A DNA stretch of 64,000 nt from Lachnospiraceae bacterium (GTDB lineage: Bacteria > Bacillota > Clostridia > Lachnospirales > Lachnospiraceae): positions 248,001 to 312,000 of the forward strand of contig CABJAM010000005.1 of assembly GCA_902363555.1 (NCBI GenBank). The letters run 5' to 3'. This document shows, one piece after another, positions 15,222-25,284 of the stretch (position 1 is its first letter; the number at the start of each line of letters is the position of its first letter). Position numbers and translations under genes: made by a program. The notes under the pieces are model-generated. The model saw only the letters and a program-made list of their open reading frames with translations, was not told the origin of the DNA and ran no database searches.

Positions 15222-15285
15222 AAAAATCCCCCTTCCGCGTTCCCCATTATATTCAACTTCCATTTTAATATAGTTTACCACATAA

Positions 15286-15354
15286 AAATACCGGCCACAA
15301 GCTCAACGCGATCACAACTCACTGCAATCAGCATTTGGCTCATGGCCGGTATTT
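15286..15354 (-). terminator. Long-arm terminator of the fatty-acid operon
   Basis: AAATACCGGCCA (15286-15297) and TGGCCGGTATTT (15343-15354) are perfect 12-base arms around a 45-base loop. On the minus strand the second arm runs into TTTTTATG, giving a T-tract after the stem, as expected for termination after the last gene of the operon. It also separates the GC-richer core from the AT-rich array. Confidence 0.65.
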
Positions 15355-15416
15355 AAATTTACTATGAAAGTCATCAAATGTGTGCGTAGCACGGAGCAAT
15401 CGGCTTTCATGTCCGT

Positions 15417-16616
15417 TTAGTCAAACAGATCAGCAATGACCTCCGCCACTGTCTCAATCTTCTGCGCCTTCCACGCATCAGCTCCGCAAAACAGCAGGGC
15501 ATTGTCCACATCGCCCCGCGCCGCATTTACCAGCGCGTCTGTGATGCAGTATGGGATTTTGGCAGGATCGCATTTTTCCAGGCAGCTATGGCAGTGGATA
15601 GGGAAACGCTCCCCACTTTCCGCTCGCTGCATAAATGCATTACGGATAGCTCGCCCGGGCATCCCCACCGGACTTTTTACGATGACAATATCCTCCGGTG
15701 AAGCATTGATATATGCCTGCTTATAGGCAGGCGGCGCATCGCATTCCTTTGTGGTCACAAAACGGGTGGCCACCTGGACCGCATCGGCGCCCAGTTCATC
15801 CAGACAGTGCTCCACCCTGGTCCGGTCACTGATACCACCAGCCACAGCCACAGGGATATGGCAGCCATAGCTCTCACCGTAAGCCCGGGTTATGTCCATG
15901 ATTCCCCGAATCTCCTCATCATAGGCCGCCATATCAATATGATCCAGCTCCTCACGATGAAAACCCAGATGGCCGCCGGCCAAAGGCCCCTCGATCACTA
16001 CCAGATCCGGAATCCGCTTGAATTTCTTATCCCAGAGCCGCAGGATCACCTTTGCCGCCTTAATGGATGAAACAATGGGGGCAATCTTTGTTTTTGTACC
16101 CTTGACAAAGTCCGGCAGCGCCGCGGGAAGCCCCGCACCGGAGATGATCAGATCTGCCCCGGCCTTCACGGCCGCCCGGACATATTTTTCATAAAAACGG
16201 GTGGCTACCATAATATTTACAGCCACCATACCACTGGCTGCTGCACCTGTGGCCCGGGAAGCCTCCCGCATGATTTCCTTTGCCCGGGTAATATGCTTTT
16301 CAATCGCTATCAGATTGGTTTCCACCGGATGCTTATCCCAGCCTTCCTCGTTAAAGCCTATCTGAGCCGTGGAGATCACGCCCACACCGCCGACCGCCGC
16401 CACAGCTCCTGCAAGCCCGGACAGACTGATGCCCACGCCCATACCCCCCTGGATCAGAGGAAGTGTCAGCATGTGCCCGCCGATCTCAAAGGGCCGGCGG
16501 CTGCTTATTTTTAACTCAGCGCCGCATGATTTCAAACCGCCGCAAGTTACGTCGCCGCACACTGCATCGTCCGCCGGACAGCTTCCGGCACTATTAATAC
16601 TTCCGAAATCGTTCAT
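15417..16616 (-). CDS. Nitronate monooxygenase/2-nitropropane dioxygenase-like flavoprotein
   Basis: A 399-residue FMN TIM-barrel protein related to FabK and nitronate monooxygenases. The FMN phosphate region ([26 protein letters not shown]) and the N-terminal [13 protein letters not shown] strand are clear. The C-terminal segment with [16 protein letters not shown] is a cysteine cluster found in a subgroup tied to fatty-acid loci. It is the last gene of the operon and overlaps the end of accA by 23 bases. Start 16616 has GGGTGA upstream; an earlier ATG at 16655 is possible. Its role may be flavin-dependent reduction of an acyl intermediate or detoxification of nitronates. Confidence 0.85.
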   Translation of the reverse strand: MNDFGSINSAGSCPADDAVCGDVTCGGLKSCGAELKISSRRPFEIGGHMLTLPLIQGGMGVGISLSGLAGAVAAVGGVGVISTAQIGFNEEGWDKHPVETNLIAIEKHITRAKEIMREASRATGAAASGMVAVNIMVATRFYEKYVRAAVKAGADLIISGAGLPAALPDFVKGTKTKIAPIVSSIKAAKVILRLWDKKFKRIPDLVVIEGPLAGGHLGFHREELDHIDMAAYDEEIRGIMDITRAYGESYGCHIPVAVAGGISDRTRVEHCLDELGADAVQVATRFVTTKECDAPPAYKQAYINASPEDIVIVKSPVGMPGRAIRNAFMQRAESGERFPIHCHSCLEKCDPAKIPYCITDALVNAARGDVDNALLFCGADAWKAQKIETVAEVIADLFD

Positions 16617-17379
16617 ATCGTTCACCCGCGATTTCCTCGCCGGACTTAGTGTCATAGCTTCTTAGAAAACGCACAATTCCTTTTTTCATTTTTGCCAGAA
16701 CCGCAACACTGCTTTCCGGCGTCAGCAGTTCCTTTTCGCCAACGATTTTATCGATCACACCAAGGCCTTTTAACTCTCTGGCCGTAATCTTCATGGCTCC
16801 GGCCGCTTCCTTAGCCCGCTTGCTGTCCTTCCACAATATAGAAGCAAAGCCCTCCGGCGACAAAATAGAGTACATGGAATTTTCCAGCATCCACACCTCA
16901 TTGGCCACGGCCAGCGCCAAAGCGCCTCCGCTGCCGCCCTCACCGATTATGATAGAAAGCACAGGAACCTTCAGGGCCGACATTTCCAGAAGGTTTCTGG
17001 CAATGGCTTCGCCCTGGCCCCGCTCCTCGGCTCCGATACCGCAGTAGGCCCCCGACGTATCCACAAAGCAGATGACCGGCCGACCAAACTTTTCAGCCTG
17101 TTTCATAAGCCGCAGCGCCTTGCGGTAGCCTTCCGGATAAGGCATACCAAAGTTGCGGAGCACATTTTCCTTTGTACTGCGCCCCTTTTGCTGGCCGATC
17201 ACCGTCACAGCCCGGCCGTCGATGGTGGCAAGGCCGCCCACGATGGCCGGATCATCCTTAAAATGGCGGTCGCCGTGCAGCTCAAAAAAATCCTCAAATA
17301 AATTTTCAATATAAAATAACGCAGTCGGACGATCCTTCCCCCGCGCAATACGAACTCTATCCCAAGGAGAAAGACTCAT
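16594..17379 (-). CDS. accA: Acetyl-CoA carboxylase carboxyltransferase subunit alpha
   Basis: A 261-residue alpha subunit of the carboxyltransferase that, with AccD, moves the carboxyl from carboxybiotin to acetyl-CoA to make malonyl-CoA. The crotonase-like core is evident ([54 protein letters not shown]). It is shorter than E. coli AccA because the N-terminal helical part is reduced, as in other Firmicutes. Its ATG overlaps the accD stop by four bases, coupling the two subunits that form the complex. Confidence 0.96.
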   Translation of the reverse strand: MSLSPWDRVRIARGKDRPTALFYIENLFEDFFELHGDRHFKDDPAIVGGLATIDGRAVTVIGQQKGRSTKENVLRNFGMPYPEGYRKALRLMKQAEKFGRPVICFVDTSGAYCGIGAEERGQGEAIARNLLEMSALKVPVLSIIIGEGGSGGALALAVANEVWMLENSMYSILSPEGFASILWKDSKRAKEAAGAMKITARELKGLGVIDKIVGEKELLTPESSVAVLAKMKKGIVRFLRSYDTKSGEEIAGERYERFRKY

Positions 17380-18287
17380 TCCAAAGCACCTCGATTCTCA
17401 TCATCCAGACACCCGGGCTGATGCCATAAAATCAGTTTCTTTAAGACTTCTTTTTGATCCTGGCGCTCCACAATGGCGTCAATGAGCCCGTGCTCAAGCA
17501 GAAATTCTGCCCGCTGAAAGCCTTTGGGAAGCTTTTGCCCGATCGTCTGCTCAATCACCCGGGGGCCGGCAAAGCCTACCAGCACTCCGGGTTCGGCCAT
17601 GATCACATCCCCCAGCATGGCAAAACTGGCGGTCACGCCGCCGGTGGTCGGATCGGTCAGCACTGTAAAATATGCCAGCCCCGCCTCTCCATGCCTTTGA
17701 ACCGCAGCGCTGGTTTTGGCCATCTGCATCAGAGAGATCATTCCCTCCTGCATCCGCGCGCCGCCAGAGCAGCAGTAAATAATTACCGGCAGGCGCATTT
17801 TTGTAGCCCGCTCAATGAGCCGCGTGATTTTTTCACCGACCGCGTGACCCATGCTGCCCATAAAAAAGGCGGCGTCCATCACACCGATCGCGGTCTCAAG
17901 GCCGTCGATCCTGCCGGTTCCGGTGACAACCGCCTCATCTAAGCCGGTCGCCTTCCTGGCCCGCTCTATTTTTTCCGGATATTCGGGAAATTCCAGCGGA
18001 TTCCCGGTTTCCACATCCCCATCCCAGGATGTGAAGCTGTTTTCATCCAGAAGCATTTCCAGCCGGTCCATGGCACCCATACGCAGATGATGTCTACAAT
18101 GACCGCATACGAAAAAGCTTTCCTTTAAATCCTTCGTATAATTGGCCTGACCGCATTTGGGGCATTTGGTCCACAGCCCTTCCGGTACCTCCACCGGTAC
18201 GTCCGCCTTTGGGGCGCCGGCAATCTCATTTATGACCTCATTGGTAATATTAATATAGGTCGTCTTTTTAAACATTCCTTTTAACAT
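17376..18287 (-). CDS. accD: Acetyl-CoA carboxylase carboxyltransferase subunit beta
   Basis: A 303-residue beta subunit of the malonyl-CoA-forming carboxyltransferase. The zinc ribbon is complete (Cys42, Cys45, Cys61 and Cys64 in CPKC...CGHC), followed by the crotonase fold with [11 protein letters not shown] and [13 protein letters not shown]. It starts nine bases after accC. The ATG at 18287 was chosen over the GTG two codons earlier; a further ATG lies four codons in. It is co-translated with accA. Confidence 0.96.
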   Translation of the reverse strand: MLKGMFKKTTYINITNEVINEIAGAPKADVPVEVPEGLWTKCPKCGQANYTKDLKESFFVCGHCRHHLRMGAMDRLEMLLDENSFTSWDGDVETGNPLEFPEYPEKIERARKATGLDEAVVTGTGRIDGLETAIGVMDAAFFMGSMGHAVGEKITRLIERATKMRLPVIIYCCSGGARMQEGMISLMQMAKTSAAVQRHGEAGLAYFTVLTDPTTGGVTASFAMLGDVIMAEPGVLVGFAGPRVIEQTIGQKLPKGFQRAEFLLEHGLIDAIVERQDQKEVLKKLILWHQPGCLDDENRGALE

Positions 18288-18301
18288 GATCACGCCCCGC
18301 C

Positions 18302-19645
18302 TTATGCCTTACTAAAGTATTTTTCAATGAAACCGGTATCGAAATGGCCTTCCCGAAAATCCTTATTATTAATGATCTCGAACTGAAAGTCCAGATTGGT
18401 ATCAATTCCCTGAACAATAAACTCTCCCAGGGCGCTGCGCATTTTGTCAATGGCCTCCGCCCGGTCTCTGCCACGCACGATCAGCTTTGCGATCATGGAA
18501 TCATATGTGGGGGGAATCGTATAGCCCGGATAAATCGCCGTATCCACCCGGATACCGTTGCCGCCGGGCAGATGGACGTCGATGATTTTCCCCGGAGACG
18601 GCCGAAAATTCTTCGCAGGATTTTCAGCATTGATGCGGCACTCAATGGCGTGGCCCCGGACACAGATATCCTCCTGGCAGACGGACAACGGCAGCCCTGC
18701 GGCAATGCGCAGTTGTTCCTTGATCAGATCCATATCGGTCACCATCTCCGTCACCGGGTGTTCCACCTGTATCCGTGTATTCATTTCCATAAAATAAAAG
18801 TCCTTATTGGCATCCAGCAAAAACTCGATGGTTCCCGCGTTTTCATAGCCCACGGCCTTTGCAGCCTTCACGGCGGCTTCACCCATACGCTGGCGCAGCG
18901 GCTCATCGATGGCGCAGGAGGGCGATTCCTCCAGCACCTTTTGATGGCGGCGCTGGATGGAGCAGTCACGCTCGCCAAGATGGATCACATTTCCAAATTT
19001 ATCTGCTAAAATCTGAAACTCTATATGGCGTGGATCGATGATATACTTTTCAATATACATCGTATCGTCGCCAAAGGCATTGACCGATTCCATCTGTGCC
19101 GTGTGGAAGCTTGATCCAAACTCCGCCGCATCCCGGGCAATACGCATACCCTTGCCCCCGCCGCCGCTGGACGCCTTGATCATTACCGGAAATCCGATAG
19201 ACTTTGCGATCTCCAGAGCGCTGGCCGCATCGTAGACCGGCTCCTTTGTGCCCGAAACTACCGGCACGCCGGCTTCCATCATGGTTTTACGCGCCTGGGA
19301 TTTATTGCCCATTTTATGGATCACATCGGAATTTGGCCCGATAAAGGTAATATGACATTCCTCGCACATTTCCACAAACTTTGTATTTTCAGATAAAAAA
19401 CCAAAGCCTGGATGAATGGCGTCAGCGCCGCTGATCACCGTGGCACTGATGATATTTTCCATGTTCAGATAGCTGTCCTTTGACGGCGCAGGTCCGATGC
19501 AGACGGCTTCGTCGGCCAACTGCGTATGCAGCGCATCGGCGTCTGCCGTGGAGTAGACGGCAACGGTTTCTATCCCCAGTTCCCGGCACGCCCGTATGAT
19601 CCGGACGGCAATCTCTCCACGATTGGCAATCAACACCTTTTTCAT
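18302..19645 (-). CDS. accC: Acetyl-CoA carboxylase, biotin carboxylase subunit
   Basis: A 447-residue ATP-grasp enzyme that carboxylates the biotin carried by AccB using ATP and bicarbonate. Landmarks are the start [18 protein letters not shown], the glycine-rich ATP loop [12 protein letters not shown] near residues 159-170, the [13 protein letters not shown] segment and the catalytic [18 protein letters not shown]. Length is normal for the family. It lies in the operon between fabZ and accD, with a palindromic repeat of the GTAACAGTTCAG family in the 51-base gap before it in genome order. Confidence 0.97.
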   Translation of the reverse strand: MKKVLIANRGEIAVRIIRACRELGIETVAVYSTADADALHTQLADEAVCIGPAPSKDSYLNMENIISATVISGADAIHPGFGFLSENTKFVEMCEECHITFIGPNSDVIHKMGNKSQARKTMMEAGVPVVSGTKEPVYDAASALEIAKSIGFPVMIKASSGGGGKGMRIARDAAEFGSSFHTAQMESVNAFGDDTMYIEKYIIDPRHIEFQILADKFGNVIHLGERDCSIQRRHQKVLEESPSCAIDEPLRQRMGEAAVKAAKAVGYENAGTIEFLLDANKDFYFMEMNTRIQVEHPVTEMVTDMDLIKEQLRIAAGLPLSVCQEDICVRGHAIECRINAENPAKNFRPSPGKIIDVHLPGGNGIRVDTAIYPGYTIPPTYDSMIAKLIVRGRDRAEAIDKMRSALGEFIVQGIDTNLDFQFEIINNKDFREGHFDTGFIEKYFSKA

Positions 19646-19665
19646 TCTACTTTCACCTCATTACC

Positions 19666-19694
19666 GTAACAGTTCAGCTTATCTGAGCTGTTAC
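19666..19694. repeat. GTAACAGTTCAG palindromic repeat, copy 1
   Basis: GTAACAGTTCAG (12 bases), CTTAT loop, CTGAGCTGTTAC: near-perfect 12-base arms with one mismatch, located between fabZ stop and accC start inside the operon. This is one of about ten copies of a dispersed REP-like element in this window. A hairpin here could tune read-through or mRNA stability between fabZ and accC. Confidence 0.7.
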
Positions 19695-19696
19695 CA

Positions 19697-20125
19697 TTAA
19701 CCGATCATAAAGGTTAATTCGCCCTCGGCCATAAGCGTGTCCTCGCTGTATGCCCGGCCGTAGCCTACGCCTACGGGTCCTTTTTGCTTTATGATCTCTA
19801 CTTCCATGCGCAGCAGCATTCCCGGTACGACCTTTTTGCGGAACCGGGCCTTATTGATACCGCCAAAATAGGCGATTTTCCCCCGGTATGCCTCCTGAGA
19901 CAAAATCAGTACCGCGCCGACCTGCGCCATAGCTTCCATTATAAAGACGCCCGGCATCACCGGTTCCTGTGGAAAATGCCCGGCAAAATAAGGTTCACTG
20001 TAAGTGACGCCTTTATAACCGGCAGCTTTTTTTCCTTCTTCAATAATCTCAACCTTGTCGATCAATAAAAACGGATGTCTGTGTGGAATAATTTCCATAA
20101 TTTCTTTTACGCCATAAGTGGTCAT
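19697..20125 (-). CDS. fabZ: 3-hydroxyacyl-ACP dehydratase FabZ
   Basis: A 142-residue hot-dog-fold dehydratase that removes water from 3-hydroxyacyl-ACP in the elongation cycle. The catalytic His lies in IIPHRHPFLLID and the catalytic Glu in GVFIMEAMAQVGA. The start is the ATG at 20125 with AAAGGAA 10 bases upstream; the reading frame extends 23 codons further but those residues do not belong to the family. Only 13 bases separate it from accB. Confidence 0.96.
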   Translation of the reverse strand: MTTYGVKEIMEIIPHRHPFLLIDKVEIIEEGKKAAGYKGVTYSEPYFAGHFPQEPVMPGVFIMEAMAQVGAVLILSQEAYRGKIAYFGGINKARFRKKVVPGMLLRMEVEIIKQKGPVGVGYGRAYSEDTLMAEGELTFMIG

Positions 20126-20138
20126 TTTATCATTTCCT

Positions 20139-20747
20139 TTACTTAATTTTAAACAAAGGCTGACCATACTCCACGCCCTGAGCGTTCTCCACAAGGATTT
20201 CCCCGATCACACCATCCACATCACTTTCGATTTCATTCATCAGCTTCATGGCTTCGACGATACCTACGACCTGACCTTTTTTTACCGTATCCCCAACCTT
20301 GGCAAACGGCGGTTCATCCGGTCCGGAGGCGGTATAAAATACGCCCACGATGGGAGATGTAATGAAAACATCCGGTGCAGCCGCAGCGTCACCGCCCTGC
20401 GCGGGCGCAACTGCTCCGCCCTGCATGGACGCACCTGCGCTGCTCTGTGCAATACCCGCGCTGCCGTCCTGCATGGACGTTCCTGCACCGTTTAACACGG
20501 GCATTCCTGCTGTGCCGCCCTGTCCGTGCACACCTGCGCTGCTCTGCACGGACATTCCTGTGCCCTGTGCATAGGCACCGATGGCTGCGCCGTTGTTTAA
20601 CATCACCGGAATCGTTCCTTCTGTGGCAATGACCTGGCCTTTGTTCTTTTCAATACTTATTTTAAGGCATCCTTCCTCAACCGTCAAACTGGAAATGCCG
20701 GAATTGTCCACTTTCTCAATTAATTCCATAATTTTATCCATATCCAT
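20139..20747 (-). CDS. accB: Acetyl-CoA carboxylase biotin carboxyl carrier protein, long repetitive linker
   Basis: A 202-residue carrier that shuttles carboxybiotin between AccC and the AccA/AccD transferase. The biotinyl domain is intact, with Lys168 in [12 protein letters not shown]. The N-terminal domain (residues 1-45) is normal, but the linker of about 75 residues is expanded and built from imperfect Ala/Gly/Met/Gln/Ser units (for example [20 protein letters not shown]), well over the usual Pro/Ala linker. At DNA level these units are near-repeats with CTGCATGGACG-type words, so length could vary by slippage. AGAGGTG precedes the ATG. Confidence 0.95.
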   Translation of the reverse strand: MDMDKIMELIEKVDNSGISSLTVEEGCLKISIEKNKGQVIATEGTIPVMLNNGAAIGAYAQGTGMSVQSSAGVHGQGGTAGMPVLNGAGTSMQDGSAGIAQSSAGASMQGGAVAPAQGGDAAAAPDVFITSPIVGVFYTASGPDEPPFAKVGDTVKKGQVVGIVEAMKLMNEIESDVDGVIGEILVENAQGVEYGQPLFKIK

Positions 20748-20761
20748 CAGGAAATCACCTC

Positions 20762-22000
20762 TTAATCCTTATATTTTCTTACAAGCACCGTGCCGTTATG
20801 ACCGCCAAAGCCAAGGGAATTTGACAGAACAACGTCCACATCCCTGGCAATGCCATTGCCGGGCACATAATCAAGGTCACATTCTTCATCGGGATTTTTA
20901 AGGCCTGCGGTGGGATGGATAAATCCATCCTCAATGGATTTTACACAGGCGATAAACTCCACGGCTCCGGCCGCGCCCAGCAGATGGCCGATCATGGATT
21001 TGGTGGAGCTTACAGGCACCTTATATGCCGCATCCCCCAGCGCCAGCTTAATCGCCCGGGTTTCAAACAGATCATTATGATGCGTGCTTGTACCGTGGGC
21101 ATTAATATAGCTCACATCCTCCGGAGCCACACCGGCTTCCGTCATAGCGTCTGTCATAGCTCTGGCCGCCCCCATGCCGTCCTCCGCCGGGGAGGTGATA
21201 TGAAAGGCGTCACTGGTCGCTCCGTAACCGGTGATTTCCGCAAGAATCCGCGCGCCCCGGGCTTTGGCATGTTCCAGACTTTCCAAAACCACAGCACCGG
21301 CGCCCTCGCCCATGACAAAGCCGCTACGGTCTTTATCAAAGGGGATCGATGCCCGGGCCGGGTCAGTCTCACTGGTCAATGCAGTCAGCGCCGCAAACCC
21401 GCCGATGCCAATGGGGCAGATCGAGCTTTCCGTACCGCCGGCCACCATCACATCGGCATCGCCGTACTGAATGCTGCGGTAAGCCTCGCCGATGGAATGG
21501 GTTCCCGTGGCACAGGCCGTAACGATATTGATACATTTTCCTTTTAAGCCAAACTGGATCGACACATTGCCTGCAGCCATATTAGAAATCATCATAGGCA
21601 CGAGCATGGGGCTTATTTTTGAAGGACCCTTTTCCAGCAGCTTCTTCTCTTCCTTTTCCATAGCCTGCAGGCTTCCCACACCGCTGCCGATGGACACGCC
21701 GACCCTGTAAGGGTCTTCCGCGCTCATATCAATACCGGACTGTGCCAGCGCTTCCTTCGCTGCCGCCACGGCAAACTGGGAAAAAGCCTCCATCCGCCGG
21801 GCGGATTTTGGGTCCATAAAATCCTTTGGATTAAAATCCTTCACCTGGGCGGCCAGTGTGGCCTTATATCCGTCCGTATCAAAATAGGTGATCGGTCCGA
21901 TCCCCACTTTGCCGGCCTTTAACGATTCCCAGTATTCATTCACATTATTTCCAACCGGAGTAATGGCTCCCATTCCGGTAATAACTACTCTTTTACGCAT
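20762..22000 (-). CDS. fabF: Beta-ketoacyl-ACP synthase II
   Basis: A 412-residue condensing enzyme that elongates acyl-ACP with malonyl-ACP. The thiolase-fold triad is visible: the nucleophile Cys in [12 protein letters not shown], the first His in [12 protein letters not shown] and the second in [12 protein letters not shown]. The family start [16 protein letters not shown] sets the ATG at 22000, which has GGAGG six bases upstream; the frame is open 24 codons further without family similarity. It lies 10 bases after fabG. Confidence 0.97.
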   Translation of the reverse strand: MRKRVVITGMGAITPVGNNVNEYWESLKAGKVGIGPITYFDTDGYKATLAAQVKDFNPKDFMDPKSARRMEAFSQFAVAAAKEALAQSGIDMSAEDPYRVGVSIGSGVGSLQAMEKEEKKLLEKGPSKISPMLVPMMISNMAAGNVSIQFGLKGKCINIVTACATGTHSIGEAYRSIQYGDADVMVAGGTESSICPIGIGGFAALTALTSETDPARASIPFDKDRSGFVMGEGAGAVVLESLEHAKARGARILAEITGYGATSDAFHITSPAEDGMGAARAMTDAMTEAGVAPEDVSYINAHGTSTHHNDLFETRAIKLALGDAAYKVPVSSTKSMIGHLLGAAGAVEFIACVKSIEDGFIHPTAGLKNPDEECDLDYVPGNGIARDVDVVLSNSLGFGGHNGTVLVRKYKD

Positions 22001-22010
22001 AACAGCCTCC

Positions 22011-22754
22011 TTAACCCATATACATGCCGCCGTCCACACTGATTGTCTGGCCGGTGATATAGCGCGCCTCATCTGAAACTAAAAAGGCTACGGCTTCGGC
22101 AATATCCTTTGTCTCGCCAAGATATCCAAGCGGGATGCTTTTTTCAATGGCTGCCTTCACATCATCGGACAGCACATCGGTCATTTCAGTCTTCACAAAT
22201 CCCGGAGCCACAGCATTGACCGTAATCCCGCGGCTGCCAAGCTCCCTGGCCGCCGACATGGTCAGACCGATGATCCCGGCCTTGGATGCGGCATAATTGG
22301 CCTGACCGGCATTTCCTGCCCGGCCCACCACGGAGGACAGATTGACAATGCGTCCACTGCGCTGTTTTAGCATGGGGCGGCACGCATGTTTGATACAATT
22401 GAAAGTACCTTTTAAGTTAATATCCATAACGGAATCGAAATCTGCTTCGCTCATGCCCATCATCAGCGTATCCTTAGTAATACCGGCATTGTTTACCACA
22501 ATGTCCAGACGCTTATATGTTTTTACGATCCATGCGATCATAGCTTTAACGCCGTCATGGTCCGACACATTGCATTGATAGCATTCCGCCTGGCCCCCGG
22601 CTGCGCAGATCTCCGCTTTCACTTCATTGGCCGCATCCTTGGAGCCGTTATAATTAATAATCACCACAGCCCCCCGGGCAGCCAGTGTTTTTGCGATCGC
22701 ACTGCCGATGCCCCGGCTGGCGCCGGTTACCAAAGCTATTTTTCCTTCAAGCAT
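22011..22754 (-). CDS. fabG: 3-oxoacyl-ACP reductase FabG
   Basis: A 247-residue short-chain dehydrogenase that reduces 3-oxoacyl-ACP with NADPH. The cofactor loop [15 protein letters not shown], the NNAGI motif and the catalytic Ser-Tyr-Lys (NLSSVVG...YAASKAG) are all present. The ATG at 22754 follows GGAGG by seven bases; eight further upstream codons of open frame are not part of the protein. It is placed between fabD and fabF as in most Firmicute fatty-acid operons. Confidence 0.97.
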   Translation of the reverse strand: MLEGKIALVTGASRGIGSAIAKTLAARGAVVIINYNGSKDAANEVKAEICAAGGQAECYQCNVSDHDGVKAMIAWIVKTYKRLDIVVNNAGITKDTLMMGMSEADFDSVMDINLKGTFNCIKHACRPMLKQRSGRIVNLSSVVGRAGNAGQANYAASKAGIIGLTMSAARELGSRGITVNAVAPGFVKTEMTDVLSDDVKAAIEKSIPLGYLGETKDIAEAVAFLVSDEARYITGQTISVDGGMYMG

Positions 22755-22796
22755 AATTACCTCCTGCAAGTTTGCCACAGTTCATTCATCTGTTTT

Positions 22797-23717
22797 CTAC
22801 TTTTCTATTTTCAGAAGCTTTTCCAAATCTTCGTATTTGTCAATATTTATGGCGGTCACACTGCGGTCGATCCGTTTAAGGAAGCCACACAGTGTTTTTC
22901 CGGGGCCGATTTCCACAAAGGTGTCCACACCGGCATCGATCATCTTTCTTATGCTCTGCTCCCAGCGCACCGAGGACGATACCTGACGGATCAGCAGCGG
23001 CTTGATCTTACTGCTATCGGTAATATATTCCGCATCCGTATTACATACGTAGGGAATTTGGGAATCTGTCAGCTCGACCGATTCCAGAGCCTGGGCCAGA
23101 CGCTTTCCTGCACCGGAAAGCATGGAGGAATGAAACGGTCCGCTGACCTTGAGCATGGCTACCTTTTTGGCGCCGGCCGCCTTTAATGCCTCACCAGCCG
23201 CGGTAACTGCATCTTCCTCACCGGAAATGACGATCTGTCCAGGACAGTTATAATTGGCCAGCTCCACAAGACCTTTGGTGTCTACACAGATACGCTCCAC
23301 AGCCCCATAGTCCAGGCCCAGAACTGCTGCCATAGCACCGCCGGCAGGCACCGCCTCCTGCATATAGATCCCCCGCTGGCGCACTAGCTTCATAGCCGCG
23401 GCCATATCCAGCCTGCCGGCGGCCACCAGCGCCGCATATTCGCCCAGACTAAGTCCCGCACTCACGCAGGGCGTAAAGCCTCTGGCCTCAACAGCCTTTA
23501 AAGCCGCCAGCTCCGCCGTCAGCAGACATATCTGCGTGTATTCGGTAATATTCAGTTGATCATTTTCTTCAAAGCACAGGCGTTTCACCGGCAATCCGGT
23601 AACGTCCTCCGCCAGCTCAAAAACTGCTGCGCTTTCCGGGCAGTTCTCATAAAAATCCCTGCCCATGCCAAAATACTGGGCCCCCTGCCCCGGAAAAATA
23701 AATGCTGTCTGGCTCAT
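22797..23717 (-). CDS. fabD: Malonyl-CoA:ACP transacylase
   Basis: A 306-residue transacylase that loads malonyl groups on ACP. The start FIFPGQGAQYFGMGRDFY, the nucleophilic Ser in SAGLSLGEYAAL (GLSLG in place of the usual GHSLG) and the catalytic His in VSGPFHSSML are present. The ATG at 23717 with GAGGTG upstream is the family start; the frame stays open 41 codons further across the promoter and operator region. It is the first gene of the second transcription unit of the locus. Confidence 0.96.
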   Translation of the reverse strand: MSQTAFIFPGQGAQYFGMGRDFYENCPESAAVFELAEDVTGLPVKRLCFEENDQLNITEYTQICLLTAELAALKAVEARGFTPCVSAGLSLGEYAALVAAGRLDMAAAMKLVRQRGIYMQEAVPAGGAMAAVLGLDYGAVERICVDTKGLVELANYNCPGQIVISGEEDAVTAAGEALKAAGAKKVAMLKVSGPFHSSMLSGAGKRLAQALESVELTDSQIPYVCNTDAEYITDSSKIKPLLIRQVSSSVRWEQSIRKMIDAGVDTFVEIGPGKTLCGFLKRIDRSVTAINIDKYEDLEKLLKIEK

Positions 23718-23746
23718 ATGCACACCTCGATCTAATTTATTAAATT

Positions 23747-23798
23747 GTAACCGTTCAGAGTCGTCAGAAGCATGTTTGAAAACCACTCTGGCGGTTAC
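23747..23798. repeat. GTAAC-GTTCAG palindromic repeat, copy 2
   Basis: GTAACCGTTCAGAGT and ACTCTGGCGGTTAC form a long imperfect stem in the leader of fabD, between the FabT-like operator and the ribosome site. It belongs to the same dispersed family as 19666-19694. As it would be transcribed in the 5' leader, it may affect fabD expression. Confidence 0.6.
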
Positions 23799-23828
23799 AC
23801 CTGATTTATTATTTTGATATTGTAAAGT

Positions 23829-23841
23829 TTTGATATTCAAA
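23829..23841. promoter_or_regulatory. FabT/MarR-type operator at the fabD promoter
   Basis: TTTGATATTCAAA (TTTGA-TAT-TCAAA) is a perfect dyad. On the minus strand it directly follows a TACT-ending -10-like element (AATACT), the same geometry as at the acpP promoter. A second partial copy, TTTTGATAT, lies at 23812-23820. The motif resembles sites of FabT-type regulators known in Firmicute fatty-acid operons; assignment to FabT is inference, as no regulator gene lies in the window. Confidence 0.65.
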
Positions 23842-23959
23842 GTATTGTTCTAAAAAAATTTTTCTAACCGAATCTGACATGGGATGGCCGGAACAGCCCT
23901 AATAATAGTAATAACAATATGAAATCTATTTTGGAAACTATTCCGGCTGTAACGACATG

Positions 23960-24052
23960 CTGCACCGGCACCGTAAAAACATCTTTACCTGCGCTGCCAA
24001 AACATTTGCGTTTGCACCGTAAAAGTATCTTTACCTGCGCCGCAAAGATTAA
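23960..24052. repeat. Tandem imperfect repeat between fabK and fabD
   Basis: Two copies of a roughly 48-base unit, each containing GCACCGTAAAA-x-x-ATCTTTACCTGCGC followed by GC-rich and A-rich words, lie in the 359-base interval between fabD start (23717) and fabK stop (24077). Each has a GTAAA/TTTAC dyad, so each can form a short hairpin. The rest of this interval holds the fabD promoter, operator and repeat copy 2; I see no gene in it. Confidence 0.55.
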
Positions 24053-24076
24053 TTGCAGCAATCATAAGCATATACT

Positions 24077-25015
24077 TTACAGCAGCTTGCACCGGTCAGA
24101 CATCACCTGCTTTGCCTCGTCGGTAATCTCCTGTATGATTTCAGCACAGGTCTGCTGTCTGTTTACAAGACCGGCAATCTGTCCGGCCATAACGGAGCCG
24201 TTTTTCACATCCCCGTCCACGACTGCCTTACGCAGACCGCCAAGGGTCAGGTACTCCAGCTCTTCAAAGCCTGCGCCCTCTTTTTCCAGCTTCAGATACT
24301 GGCGGGTCATAGCATTGCGAAGGGCACGCACCGGATGGCCCGTGGACCGGCCGGTCACCTGAGTGTCAATGTCCGAAGCCTTTTCCACCCGCTCCTTATA
24401 ATTGGCGTGGATGTTCGTCTCCTTCGCGACAAGAAAACGGGTGCCCATCTGTACACCGCAGGCGCCAAGCATCAGGGCTGCCGCAAAGCCGCGGCCATCG
24501 GCGATACCACCGGCAGCAATAACGGGTATGCTGACAGCATCCACCACCTGGGGAACCAGCGCCATCGTCGTAAGCTCGCCAATATGTCCGCCGGACTCCG
24601 TGCCCTCGGCCACAAGCGCATCAGCGCCGCAGCGCTCCATACGTTTGGCCATAGCCACGCTGGCTACGACAGGGATCACCTTAACACCGGCTTCCTTCCA
24701 CATAGCCATATACTTTTCAGGACTTCCGGCACCGGTGGTCACTACCTTAACCCCCATGTCCACAATAGCCTGTGCGATGGCATCCGCTTCCGGATTTAAA
24801 AGCATAATATTTACACCAAAGGGTTTATCCGTGAGCGCCTTACACTGCTTGATCTGTTCGATCACAGCGGATGCCGGCGCCCCACCGGCACCGATCAGCC
24901 CAAGGCCGCCGGCACCGGCCACAGCAGCGGCCAGGTGGTAGTCGGCCACCCAGGCCATGCCGCCCTGGACGATTGGATATTCAATACCTAAAAGTTCCGT
25001 AATCCTGGTTTTCAT
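24077..25015 (-). CDS. fabK: Enoyl-ACP reductase II (FabK)
   Basis: A 312-residue FMN- and NADH-dependent enoyl-ACP reductase that completes each elongation cycle. The start TELLGIEYPIVQGGMAWVAD, the FMN-binding VIAAGGIADGRG and VQMGTRFLVAKE segments and the central VAEGTESGGHIGEL (catalytic-site loop) match FabK of Streptococcus and Clostridia. It begins three bases after acpP, so the two form one unit. FabK enzymes are not inhibited by triclosan, which distinguishes them from FabI. Confidence 0.95.
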   Translation of the reverse strand: MKTRITELLGIEYPIVQGGMAWVADYHLAAAVAGAGGLGLIGAGGAPASAVIEQIKQCKALTDKPFGVNIMLLNPEADAIAQAIVDMGVKVVTTGAGSPEKYMAMWKEAGVKVIPVVASVAMAKRMERCGADALVAEGTESGGHIGELTTMALVPQVVDAVSIPVIAAGGIADGRGFAAALMLGACGVQMGTRFLVAKETNIHANYKERVEKASDIDTQVTGRSTGHPVRALRNAMTRQYLKLEKEGAGFEELEYLTLGGLRKAVVDGDVKNGSVMAGQIAGLVNRQQTCAEIIQEITDEAKQVMSDRCKLL

Positions 25016-25018
25016 TAA

Positions 25019-25252
25019 TTAGTCCTCAATACCGTGTTCTTTTAAATAATTAACAACATCGCCAACAGTCTTTAATGCTTCAAGCTCCTCTGTCGGGATC
25101 TCGATCTTGTACTCTTCTTCAAGATTCATCACAAGCTCAAAAAGATCAAGGGAATCTGCGCCCAGATCGTCTTCAAAGGTTGCCTCCATCGTTACTTCAC
25201 TGGCATCAACGCTCAACTGCTCTGCAATAATATTCTGGATTTTTTCAAACAT
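25019..25252 (-). CDS. acpP: Acyl carrier protein
   Basis: A 77-residue acidic carrier protein. Ser34 in [10 protein letters not shown] is the phosphopantetheine attachment site. It carries growing acyl chains between all enzymes of the locus. AAGGAGAT lies eight bases before the ATG. Transcription starts from a strong sigma-A promoter overlapped by a palindromic operator just upstream. fabH, often the neighbour of acpP, is not in the window. Confidence 0.97.
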   Translation of the reverse strand: MFEKIQNIIAEQLSVDASEVTMEATFEDDLGADSLDLFELVMNLEEEYKIEIPTEELEALKTVGDVVNYLKEHGIED

Positions 25253-25284
25253 GATAAATATCTCCTTTAATTTTCATTTTTAAT

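Noticed and set aside
1..15300. Interpreting the small-gene region as a prophage or a classical genomic island with a transposase
   Set aside because: No phage structural genes, integrase or insertion-sequence transposase is visible; the recurrent hairpin spacers fit better with cassette-type insertion.
18344..19009. Plus-strand frame of 221 codons opposite accC
   Set aside because: It lies wholly inside a well-supported gene, has no family-like sequence and arises from codon bias in GC-rich DNA. The same applies to 35648-36553 and 38596-39600.
23864..24061. Small minus-strand frame between fabK and fabD
   Set aside because: It spans the tandem repeat with no ribosome site and no protein-like composition.
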